From NCBI GenBank assembly GCA_025617745.1, contig CM046853.1, positions 5,886,873-5,950,872 of the forward strand: a stretch of 64,000 nt of DNA. Direction: 5' to 3'. The notes below the pieces were generated by a model that did not search any database, was not told where the DNA came from, and worked only from the letters and a program-made list of their open reading frames with translations. A program made the position numbers and the translations under genes. Positions 53,843 to 64,000 of this stretch are shown one piece after another (the first letter of the stretch is position 1; each line of letters starts with the position of its first letter). The DNA is from Heliocidaris erythrogramma (taxonomy: Eukaryota > Echinodermata > Echinoidea > Camarodonta > Echinometridae).

Positions 53843-55200
53843 TAGAAATGTCCATTGCCGCGCAATGTGAATGTATCCCCCGGTACTAGCAGCAATTCGA
53901 AGGAGGGACAAAGAACCTCCCCCGTCCCCTCCCTCAAACAAAAGGATGGTGTAGAGATTCCCGCCTGTGGCGCGGACTATTGTCAACACTGGGAGCTGCA
54001 TCACCAAAACAATGTGTAGAGTATAATGCATAAAATTCGAAAGAAATCTGTCCAGAAATGTGACCTCAGAGCACACACAAGATATCCACTAAAATATGAC
54101 CTTTGACCCTATGAAAGATGGAACACTGGGGGCAGCATCACCAAAAACTGTAGAGGTCTAGAGTAATCTATGATGGACCTCCATACAAAATCTGAAAGAA
54201 ATCAGTCGACAAATGTGTCCACCTGAATGCATGCAAGCAAAATATGACATTTGACCATATAAAAAGAACACTGGGAGCAGCATCTGCAAACACTATAGAT
54301 CTGTAGATTTCACTAAGACACACCTTCATATAAAGCTTGACAGAAATCCATCAAGAAATGTGGAAGTTAGAGCGCACAAAAGACCTTTGACCCTATAAAG
54401 GATGGAACAATGAGGGCAGCATTATCAAAAAGTATAAATTTGTAGATTGTACCAAGATACATCTCCATACAAAATTTAATAGAAATCCATTACGAAATGT
54501 GGCCTGCAGAGTGCACTCGTGCCATCCTCCAAAGTATGACCTTTGACCCTATAAAAGACGGGACACTGGTGGCAGCATCACCAAAAACGATAGGTGCATA
54601 GACTTTACCAAGATACACTTCCATACAAAATTTGAATGAAAAAAATCTGTCAAGAAATGCAGAAGAGTGCAAGAAATGGACAAATGACCTTTGACCCTAT
54701 AAAGGACGGAACAATGAGGGCAGCATCACTAAAAAGTAAAGATGTGTAGATTATACCAAGTTACATCTCCATGCAAAATTTGAAAAATCCATCAAGAAAT
54801 GTGGCCTGCAGAGTGCACTCCTGCCTTTTGACCCTATAAAAGACAGGACACTGGTGGCAGCATCACCAAAAACTATAAGTTTTTAGATTACACGAAGAGA
54901 CACCTTCATGCCAAATTTGAACAAAATTCGTTGATAAATGTGACCACTAGAGCACACACAAACTATCCAAGAAATATGGCCTTTTACCCTATAAAAGACG
55001 GAACACTGGGGGCAGCATCACCAGAATTATAGGTAGCCAGATTTTACCAAGATACACCTCCATACAAAGTTTGAAAGAAATTTGTTGAGAAATGTGACCG
55101 CTATGTACAGCGCACACAAGAATGTGACGCGGCGGCGGCAGTGGCGAAATGCTGCTGAATCCAAAGTATCCTCCGGCATTGTGCCGGGGGGATACAATAA
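53843..55200. mobile_element. non-autonomous element A: tandem ~145-bp monomers between terminal hairpins (Helentron-like)
   Basis: Left end: hairpin CATTGCCGCGCAATG then GTATCCCCCGG. Right end: hairpin CCGGCATTGTGCCGG then GGGGGATAC, the inverse of the left motif. Between them, eight diverged monomers of 137-157 bp begin near 53965, 54107, 54252, 54390, 54540, 54690, 54827 and 54984, each with TTTGACCCTATAAAAGA and GGCAGCATCACCAAAA. Monomers alternate (ACACTGGTGG against ACAATGAGGG), giving a dimer of about 300 bp. No protein coding. Assignment to Helitron/Helentron-type elements is inference from architecture. Confidence 0.7.
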
Positions 55201-55204
55201 AATC

Positions 55205-55668
55205 AAGAAATTGAGATTTTTGTACTTTTTAGTTCCTTTTCATTAAAAAAAAGTATATAAAAAGTAAACAAGCTTACAGATGTCCTGTAACCGTCAGTTC
55301 ATACCAATAAAACAGTGTCAGCTGTCAATCGGTGTCATACTCTTTAAGAAAAGTACATGAATATGTTTAGGTACAAATCAACCAACATACTCTTTATTTT
55401 AAGAATAAGTGCTAGAGGAAACTCGGTCACTAACTAAAAGCAAGAAATGGTAAGGTCTTTTAATATTGTTTAGTTCCTTAAAAATGGAACTTACGAAAAG
55501 TCCCCTAACCATCCATACAGTATATAAAACAATATCGGCTCGCACTCTTGAAGAATGGTGTATAGCATGAATATATTCATGTACAAATCAACAACAAACA
55601 GTATGTTCCATCTTGTTTACAATACAAAGTAAAATAGACAAATAATCAAGTTTCTATAGAAGTAAAAA
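55205..55668. other. spacer between tandem-repeat elements
   Basis: AT-rich; two stretches resemble each other (AAATTGAGATTTTTGTACTTTTTAG near 55205 and AAGAAATGGTAAGGTCTTTTAAT near 55442, each followed by AGTTCCTT). Nothing coding. Confidence 0.4.
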
Positions 55669-56889
55669 CAAGAGCCCCAGGGGGCACGACGCTCACCTGA
55701 GGTGGATCAATTCACATCTGGTGCATGTTCTCTCTAGCACATGAACAACTTTCATTCTTCATCTATAGAGGTATCTCTATATACACAATACCAAGTCTGA
55801 GCTTCCTACCAAGTTCGGTTAAATTCCAATCATGGGTTTTGGAGAAGAAGCTGAAAATGTAAAAAGTTTATGGATGGCGGACAACTTGCCCCCCCCCCCC
55901 TCCAGTATGTTACCCCACAGACCACCTATAGGGCCACCCAGAAAAAAATCTCCATACACAATACCAAGTATGAGCTATTCCTGGTTCTGGAGAAGATGTT
56001 TGAAATTTACATAGCTTTTACACTTGGGGGCCCTCTCCCTGGGTCCCCCTGGGGGCCACATGTACCATTTTAGCAACTTTGGATCCCCTACCCCTAAGGA
56101 TGATTCCTACCAAGTTTGGTTGAATTCCGATCGTGTGTTTTGGAGAAGATCAGAATGTACATTTTGCCTGGCAGCGCCCCCCCCCCCCCCTCCAGTACTG
56201 TATGTTACCCCCACAGGGCCCCTATAGGGCCACTCAGAGAAATTTCATGAACATTCATTCTTTCTTCATCTATAGAGGTATCTCCATACACAATACCAAG
56301 TATGAGCTATGCCTGGTTCTGGAGAAGAAGAGGTTTGAAATTTACATAGCTTTTACAATTGGGGGCCTTCCCCCTGGGTCCCCCTGGGGGCCACATGTAC
56401 CATTTTAGCAACTTTGGGTCCCCTACCCCTAAGGATGATTCCTACCAAGTTTGGTTGAATTCCGATCATGTGTTTTGGAGAAGATCAGAATGTACATTTT
56501 GCCTGGCAGCGCCCCCCCCCTCCAGTATGTTACCCCCACAGGGCCCCTATAGGGCCACTCAGAACAACATTCATTCTTCATCCATAGAGGTATCTCCATA
56601 CAAAATACCAAGTCTGAGCTACGCCTGGTTCTGGAGAAGAAGATGTTTGAAATTTACATAGCTTTTACAATTGGGGGCCCAGGGGGAGGGCCCCCCTGGG
56701 GGCCACATGTACCATTTTAGCAACTTTGTGTCCCCTACCCCTAAGGATGATTCCTACCAAGTTTGGTTGAATTCCGATCATGGGTTTTGGAGAAGAAGAT
56801 GAAAATGTAAAAAGTTAACGGACGACGGACGACGGACAAATTTCCATCGCAATAGCTCACTCGAGCCATAGGCTCAGGTGAGCTAAAAA
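55669..56889. mobile_element. non-autonomous element B, copy 1: tandem ~315-bp monomers
   Basis: Begins CAAGAGCCCCAGGGGGCACG with hairpin GCCCCAGGGGGC and CTCACCTGAGG; ends in hairpin GAGCCATAGGCTC, then AGGTGAGCTAAAAA. GCTCACCTGA and TCAGGTGAGC are inverted subterminal motifs. The interior has about three monomers with TTCATCTATAGAGGTATCTC, a C tract plus TCCAGTATGTTACCCC, and CCCCTAAGGATGATTCCTAC. A GGACGACGGACGACGG run precedes the 3' end. Confidence 0.78.
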
Positions 56890-57060
56890 TCAAATTGATA
56901 GTATACTGCATTCAGATATACAGATATTTGACATCATTTGATTGATTACATGTAATTATACTGCTGAGCATTTTACAGTCTAAGCACTTTGTATTGTATG
57001 AGTATGCAACTGAGATGAGTTTTTACAAATGAAATTTTGTTGCAATGAAATCAGCTATGC

Positions 57061-57490
57061 TCCCAGGGAGGCATGTCTCATTGAGGCCTGTACATCATCC
57101 ACGTACACAAAAAACGGATAAAAAGGTACTTTTTCAGCATTGGGCTTTAAGGGTATCAAAAACGGCAAAAATCAAGAAAAGGGGTATCAAATTCAGAGGT
57201 GATAAGAAGAAGATTCGCAGAAAGGGGCTGGGGGAATATAGTTCGGTAATGTGTTCCAAATTAGGCTAAATTTCTTTTACGGTTCCTTTTTGGCTAGATA
57301 AGGTCTATAATGATGATGTAATCCTCAATTAGGATGTAAAATCCCGGGCAAGATATAAAATCAGAGATGTTAGAGGGTTTACCTGTTTAGGGTATCAAAA
57401 CTACTCCTACTGCAATCCCCGTTTAGGGTGCATTTCAGAAAGTGATTTACGTGGATGATGCACAGGTCTCAATGAGAAATGTCTCCCCAG
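57061..57490. mobile_element. MITE, about 430 bp
   Basis: The left end GGGAGGCATGTCTCATTGAG and GTACATCATCCACGTA pair with the right-end TACGTGGATGATGCAC and CTCAATGAGAAATGTCTCCC. The interior has AGGGTATCAAAAAC-type repeats. It contains a 74-codon Lys-rich open frame that begins in the terminal repeat and is not considered a gene. Confidence 0.72.
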
Positions 57491-57495
57491 GCCCT

Positions 57496-57586
57496 TGCTT
57501 ATACCGTCTGTGAAGGTACACATACCGGTAGTCATTTGTGTGCTTATACTGTCTGTGAAGGTAAGCATACCGGTAGTCATTTGTAT
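57496..57586. repeat. 45-bp tandem duplication
   Basis: TGCTTATACCGTCTGTGAAG and CATACCGGTAGTCATTTGT are repeated with an offset of 45 bases, adjoining the MITE at 57061-57490. Confidence 0.85.
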
Positions 57587-58553
57587 TTATATATTTTTTT
57601 AGTCTCCAGAGATGATGCCGACCCTTTTTATTTCTTTTATGAATTATAAATAGAATAATTAAAAAGGTCCGTTTCAATACTAAGAAAAATAATTTGTGAG
57701 GAAACTTAGGATGCTTTTCAATTTTTTGTTCCGATTCACCCCAGGGTTCCTATTCACCGTTTTATAGTAATACATGTCTACAGTATGATTCAAACATTAC
57801 AACTTTCAATTAATTTTAGTTGACGGGCATATCAAAATATATGTAAGAGTAGAGATGTCCTTTCCCCACAGAAAATATTAAGGAACATTATCTTGCAGGA
57901 CTGCTCAAAGTTCACCAAAACAAGTTTTTCATATGAAGGCAATGTTTTTTGTTTTCGATTTCTCAAGTTGAAAATAGAACGATAAATCACATCACATGAA
58001 ACACCTGACAAAGTATGACACGTACTCAAGTACCATACATATTGTAGTCCACACTTTGTTTGTTGTTGTTTTTTTCAGTTTACACAAAATCAATATACTG
58101 TATTGCTCTATATCCAGCTCAGAAACAAAAATACTTCGATATAACGTGTAAACACTCGATACAAGGCACTGGAGTGAAACATTTTAAGAGTATATGATTC
58201 TAATCAGTGCTGCAGTATGTGAAATATTTGTTTTTACATGTATTATTATTTTTTAAGTGGGCAGTAGACACTATACATGTACATGTACATACATCCTTGT
58301 AGGCCTGCAGATGTAACAATTTAAATAGATACAGTTTTGAAAATGTGGATTATCTGCTAAACTTATTGTCTTTGTATAGTTAATATTGCTGCGCACTGAT
58401 CAAAGGTTTCCAGATATGTGTACGATTATAATTTCATAAAAGAAATATAATAACACTTTGAAGCTGAGAGCAATTTAACTCTCAGAAAACTCATAAAATC
58501 TGTAAGAAATCTCACTCAACAACAAAAAAGCCCCCCACATGTTCCAATGAACC

Positions 58554-58578
58554 TGGGGGGAGGGGGGGGGGGGGGGGA
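58554..58578. repeat. poly-G tract
   Basis: A run of about 25 G interrupted by two A, preceded by GCCCCCCACATG. Confidence 0.9.
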
Positions 58579-60246
58579 GGTTACATGTATTACACATTGA
58601 ATCAGAAGTCATTCATTGTCAAGTTAGAGAAGCAGTAACTTTGCATGGAGTAATATTGCAGCTATTTATTTAAGCACCATTAATTATACTATTCCACAAG
58701 GCTTTCTATGTTACAGATAACGCAAACCTTACAAAGTCCTCAATTGCATTCACACCCTAAGACAAATATTATTCAAAATCCAATTATCTATTTTTTTTTT
58801 CTATGGTAATTAGTAAAGCAATGCAATAGCATGCTGATTGTTCAAACAAAGCATTATGATAAGCAATATGAGACTTTGTTTTATACCTAAATATCTGCAA
58901 CTGCAGGATGCATACATGTAATTATTGCACGTTAGCCATATGGCAGTTACTATTTACATTCTTATATACTGTACATGTAAAAACCTGATTTGAAGTTTTT
59001 ATACTGTTCATACTATCCATATAATACAAGCGGACGATTACAATTACCAAGACCGGAGTCCATATTTACATTTTAAGCTGATAACAATCACATGGTTAGA
59101 AGAACAACATGTGACTTTTAAGAGCCATACAATGGAAAAACACTTGAACTACTTTCGACAATAAAATGATCACAATGTAACTTTATGTTTCCATTCATGG
59201 TGCAATTAATTTGTAAGAACACTGTGATTGCCTTCACATAATATGCACATGTCCAATAAAATTCTCAACCTCTCAAGTTATCAAATTAAGTTAATGTGAT
59301 AGAAATATTCTCTCTCCTCTATTGCTTCACTCATTAGAGACCAAATTGTACACGGATGTTCCCCCTTAGAAACACATCTACGGTAATATTTTTCTTGAAG
59401 TATGCTCAAAATAGATAACCCATTACTGGAAATATGATTGCAGAAGGAATTATGAAACTGATACAGTATCCATAGTAAGGTTATTAACTACCACTTATGG
59501 TACAGGTTGTTTCCTGAACCAGGAAATCTACACTTGTATGACTCACTGTCTGTAAGCAGGATACCATGGTTCTCATTATTCTTTTATCATTAGAACATCA
59601 GATCAAGGAGTTCTGTGTAAACTACTTGATCAGATATACTTCTGACAATTTAAAACTTAGTTGAATAACCCAAGGATTTGCATAACTGACAAAAATAGTA
59701 AAATGTTCTATTTGATCTATTTACATATACATGTATATGACTCACTTACATGTATCTACCATGACACTTAAAATTGGTATTTTAATGTAGAATGGATAAA
59801 AAAGAAGTGGGACATACTGCATACATGTATATCTTTTAGGATGACCCACAAAGAAGTTTTAAAAGCATTTTGGATCACAAATTCACCATGTTATGATAAA
59901 ACGTTTGCATTATATATAATTTCAGTAATTGCATAGAAATCTTACCAATGATAGCTAAAAACATATATGGGCATTTCCACAGCTTGGTGGACATGGATTT
60001 ATTTCTCTTTATATTTTGTGCTACAAAATTGCAGAAACTTGCGAAAAAATTGGAAAACCTATCATCAGTGGTTTATGTAAAAAAACATTAGTAAAAATCA
60101 TCTATCTTTACACATTTTTGTAGTATTTTGCCCATAAATTATGTATTTTTAGACTGCTTATCTGGCGGTGAAACATCCAAAGGTTGAATTTAAAAGGTCC
60201 ATTGATCATTTTTCATTTCATCAATAAATACAAGTCACTCTTCATA

Positions 60247-62487
60247 ACAAGAGCCCCAGGGGGCACGACGCTCACCTGAAGTGGATCAATTCACATCTGG
60301 TGCATGTTCTCTCTAGCACATGAACAACTTTCATTCTTCATCTATAGAGGTATCTCTATACACAATACCAAGTCTGAGCTTCCTACCAAGTTCGGTTAAA
60401 TTCCAATCATGGGTTTTGGAGAAGAAGCTGAAAATGTAAAAAGTTTATGGATGGCGGACAACTTGCCCCACCCCCCCCCCCCCCCCTCCAGTATGTTACC
60501 CCCACAGACCCCCTATAGGGCCACCCAGAGAAAAATCTCCATACACAATACCAATTCTGAGCTATTCCTGGTTCTGGAGAAGATGTTTGAAATTTACATA
60601 GCTTTTATACTTGGGGGCTCTCCCCCTGGGCCCCCCTGGGGGCCACATGTACCATTTTAGCACTTTTGGATCCCCTACCCCTAAGGATGATTCCTACCAA
60701 GTTTGGTTGAATTCCGATCATGTGTTTTGGAGAAGATCAGAATGTACATTTTGCCTGGCAGCGCCCCCCCCCCCCCCTCCAGTATGTTACCCTCACAGGG
60801 CCCCCACAGGGCCCCTACAGGGCCACTCAGAGAAATTTCATGAACAACATTCATTCTTCATCTATAGAGGTATCTCCATACACAATACCAAGTCTGAGCT
60901 ATGCCTGGTTCTAGAGAAGAAGATGTTTGAAATTTACATAGCTTTTACAATTGGGGGCCCTCCCCCTGGGCTCCCCTAGGGGCCACATGTACCATTTTAG
61001 CAACTTTGGGTCCCCTACCCCTAAGGATGATTCCTACCAAGTTTGGTTGAATTCCGATCATGTGTTTTGGAGAAGATCAGAATGTACATTTTGCCTGGCA
61101 GCGCCCCCCCCCCTCCAGTATGTTACCCTCACAGGGCCCCTATAGGGCCACTCAGAGAAATTTCATGAACAACATTCATTCTTCATCTATAGAGGTATCT
61201 CCATACACAATACCAAGTATGAGCTATGCCTGGTTCTGGAGAAGAAGATGTTTGAAATTTACATAGCTTTTACAATTGGGGGCCTTCCCCCTGGGCCCCC
61301 TGGGGGCCACATATACCATTTTAGCAATTTTGGGTCCCCTACCCCTAAGGATGATTCCTACCAAGTTTGGTTGAATTCCGATCATGTGTTTTGGAGAAGA
61401 AGATCAGAATGTACATTTTGCCTGGCAGCGCCCCCCCCCCCCTCCAGTATATTACCCCCACAGGGCCTCTATAGGGCCACTCAGAGAAATTTCATGAACA
61501 ACATTCATTCTTCATCTATAGAGGTATCTCCATACAAAATACCAAGTCTGAGCTATGCCTGGTTCTGGAGAAGAAGATGTTTGAAATTTACATAGCTTTT
61601 ACAATTGGGGGCCCTCCCCCTGGGCCCCCCTGAGGGCCACATGTACCATTTTAGCAACTTTGGGTCCCCTACCCCTAAGGATGATTCCTACCAAGTTTGG
61701 TTGAATTCCGATCATGTGTTTTGGAGAAGATCAGAATGTACATTTTGCCTGGCAGCGCCCCCCCCCCCCCTCCAGTATGTTACGCTCACAGGGCCCCTAT
61801 AGGGCCACTCAGAGAAATTTCATGAACAACATTCATTCTTCATCTATAGAGGTATCTCCATACACAATACCAAGTATGAGCTATGCCTGGTTCTGGAGAA
61901 GAAGATGTTTGAAATTTACATAGCTTTTACAATTGGGGGCCTTCCCCCTGGGCCCCCTGGGGGCCACATATACCATTTTAGCAATTTTGGGTCCCCTACC
62001 CCTAAGGATGATTCCTACCAAGTTTGGTTGAATTCCGATCATGTGTTTTGGAGAAGAAGATCAGAATGTACATTTTGCCTGGCAGCGCCCCCCCCCCCCT
62101 CCAGTATGTTACCCCCACAGGGCCTCTATAGGGCCACTCAGAGAAATTTCATGAACAACATTCATTCTTCATCTATAGAGGTATCTCCATACAAAATACC
62201 AAGTCTGAGCTATGCCTGGTTCTGGAGAAGAAGATGTTTGAAATTTACATAGCTTTTACAATTGGGGGCCCTCCCCCTGGGCCCCCCTGAGGGCCACATG
62301 TACCATTTTAGCAACTTTGGGTCCCCTACCCCTAAGGATGATTCCTACCAAGTTTGGTTGAATTCCGATCATGGGTTTTGGAGAAGAAGATGAAAATGTA
62401 AAAAGTTAACGGACGACGCACGACGCACGACGGACAAATTTCCATCGCAATAGCTCACTCGAGCCATAGGCTCAGGTGAGCTAAAAA
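60247..62487. mobile_element. non-autonomous element B, copy 2: expanded tandem monomers with a 657-bp higher-order repeat
   Basis: Same ends as the copy at 55669 (CAAGAGCCCCAGGGGGCACG to AGGTGAGCTAAAAA) but with about six monomers of roughly 325 bp. Two consecutive dimers (about 61170-61826 and 61827-62483) are almost identical at an offset of 657 bases, including private variants such as CACATATACCATTTTAGCAA. The repetitive open frames inside (up to 122 codons) recur with each monomer and are by-products, not genes. Confidence 0.8.
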
Positions 62488-62660
62488 GGTGCAGCACATC
62501 CACTCTGATCTGTTATCCATTGAACAAGACTTGCTCCAACTGCCCTCCACTTGCTACATGTGATGAAGATCAGCATAAAGGATGAATACATGCAGCACAT
62601 GAAATCAAGGGAGCAGTACACATTACTTGTCCAATAAAAATATTCATTCTGTCTCACATA

Positions 62661-62841
62661 TCATACTGCCTGTGAAGGAGCATTGTCTTGTTCCACTAGA
62701 CCTTTACCCCTCTGTATCAATTGAAGTATAGTATCATCTACCTTTCTGTCTAACCATGCCTGGATTTCATCTGTTGATAGGTCGGACTGAAGAAAGAGAT
62801 GTAATGCTGCATCAGATAAGAAGGATCTTTCCTCCAACACT
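62661..62841 (-). CDS. sorting nexin of SNX10/SNX11 type, last coding exon
   Basis: 59 codons and TGA on the minus strand after acceptor TTTCTTTCAG: VLEERSFLSDAALHLFLQSD then LSTDEIQAWLDRK. The LSDxxLHLFLQSxLxxxEI segment is the end of the extended PX domain of SNX10/SNX11, PI3P-binding proteins of endosomes; SNX10 is involved in vacuolar ATPase trafficking. The coding sequence stops only about 25 residues after this motif, whereas vertebrate SNX10 and SNX11 continue with a longer low-complexity tail. Upstream exons with most of the PX domain lie beyond the right edge. Confidence 0.75.
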
Positions 62842-64000
62842 CTGAAAGAAAACACAAGATAATAATAGTTGTATGCACTCAGACAAGAAATGAATAACAA
62901 TTTCTTTCCCTAGTTATCATGACTGATAAAATGAAAATTTGAAATCCTACTGTAAATGTTTACCTTGATACTTTAAAGAATTGTGTCTGAACCTTGAAAA
63001 GGCACAGTTACATTGAAAGAGAAATCACACAAAAATGAAAACAAATTATAATAAAATGTTATTAAAGTTAAAAATATGACATGCAAGGGGAATAAAACAA
63101 ATGTAACATCACATTATGTAAGGCAATGTTGCATTGTCCTTTATTCAACTTTCTCTTTCAATTTCTTCATTTCAATGAACTAAAAAGGCAATATATATAA
63201 ACAAGGGAAATTCCAAGGGTATTCTCGCCTGCATTGCACAATAATTATGGCAGCATTTTCATATGATGAAAAATTAAAGGTGGAGTCACTTGATATTCCA
63301 TAGGACATTTCATAGGATGCATAAATTTGTTGTCAAATAAAACTATTGAGATCATAGCACATTACTTTTTATATTAGAAAATAAAAGGCCAGTTTATACA
63401 TGTAGGGACAATAAATGATTTTTAAAATAATATCTGTAAAGGGCACCCTCACTTCGAGAAGGGAAAAGATTCCCTATTGAGCAAACGTATTGATAAATAT
63501 GTTGAATATGGATATTCCTTGTAAATATTATTTGGTAGTTTACATGACAAAATTGTGATCGACTTAGCCACAACATATTTAAGACATTTATTTGAAATGG
63601 AAATAGCCCTCAGAACAAAAGCACATTGGCTTCGTGGAATAAAGGATGGCAAACTCATTAAACGATTTCATCCGGGAATATAAACGACATTGATAACAAT
63701 TTATGGTCTTGTGACTTCTATATTTTGATTATTTCCTGGATCATATTACAAAATTATAGCCCAACTCTGTTTCCTATGTGATAAGCTCTAGATGATTGGA
63801 GGAAACATCTCAAGAGACAATTTATCCAGTATAGCAACTCTTAGTAGGAATTCCCTGTGCAATCAATTACCATATATCATGAATTTTTCAAAAGACATTA
63901 GTTTGTGCATGAACATACCATCGCATCATCTGCAAACAGTAATAAAAGTCAGTGATTACAGTTTTCATTAGGAGTCATGATGAACTTGAAGTATAATGCA
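62842..64000 (-). other. intron of the sorting-nexin gene
   Basis: AT-rich. No PX-domain exon was recognised on the minus strand up to the window edge, so this is most likely intron. Confidence 0.5.

Larger units (their letters stand above)
56890..60246. other. intergenic DNA between B copies
   Basis: AT-rich. Contains the inverted-repeat element 57061-57490, the 45-bp tandem pair, and a G tract at 58554-58578. No exon of the downstream sorting-nexin gene or any other gene recognised. Confidence 0.5.

Noticed and set aside
57045-57269. 74-codon Lys/Arg-rich open frame resembling a small basic protein
   Set aside because: It starts within a MITE terminal repeat and has no recognised domain.
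55832-62252. A series of similar open frames (MGALPLGPPGGHMYHFSNFG type) up to 122 codons
   Set aside because: They recur with each tandem monomer of the mobile arrays, are closed by stops each time and have no independent coding signature.
53843-62487. Regularly spaced repeats considered as a CRISPR-like array
   Set aside because: Monomers of 145-325 bp are homologous along their full length with no unique spacers, in a eukaryotic genome.

Overview
The window reads as nuclear DNA of a marine deuterostome, most likely an echinoderm and probably a sea urchin. Genes are split into short exons with consensus GT-AG introns. Long AT-rich introns and intergenic DNA are packed with small inverted-repeat elements, microsatellites, poly-G/C tracts and the recurrent palindrome TACATGTA. 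A captured gene fragment at 16862-16936 encodes what looks like the N-terminus of an echinoid histone H1. There are no operons, CRISPR arrays or other prokaryotic features.

Host genes, left to right. (1) 745-13740, plus: twelve exons (458 residues, N-terminus off the left edge) of an SLC18B1-like vesicular polyamine transporter (MFS). (2) 24648-36351, minus, with a probable untranslated first exon near 38440-38520: a complete nine-coding-exon SLC41A-family Mg2+ transporter (558 residues) whose leader carries two upstream ORFs. (3) 42124-50809, plus: complete three-exon FMC1, the mitochondrial ATP synthase assembly factor (111 residues), with a 7.6-kb first intron. (4) 62661-62841, minus: the last coding exon of a sorting nexin of the SNX10/SNX11 type; the rest lies beyond the right edge. 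SLC41A and FMC1 are divergent neighbours separated by a dead LINE. I see no functional link among the four host genes.

Mobile DNA dominates. A 4.3-kb hAT element (27062-31404) with terminal inverted repeats, a target-site duplication and an apparently intact three-exon transposase (822 residues) sits antisense inside an SLC41A intron. Beside it is a foldback element built of short tandem repeats (31498-32098), resembling sea-urchin TU elements. Two decayed non-LTR retrotransposons lie at about 38880-41550 (plus) and 45593-48270 (minus, inside FMC1 intron 1). FMC1 intron 1 also holds a mosaic of nested palindromes (42460-45290) interrupted by a tRNA-derived SINE with a clean target-site duplication. 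A Tc1-like element with 265-bp inverted arms is at 18925-19739, and an element that captured a histone H1 fragment is at 16441-17028. Many smaller inverted-repeat elements are listed individually.

The right third (53.8-62.5 kb) carries three elements of one unusual architecture: short terminal hairpins, short inverted terminal motifs, and an interior of tandem monomers in dimeric higher-order repeats (53843-55200, 55669-56889, 60247-62487). They resemble Helentron-derived, tandem-repeat-bearing non-autonomous elements and are the best candidates here for something under-described.
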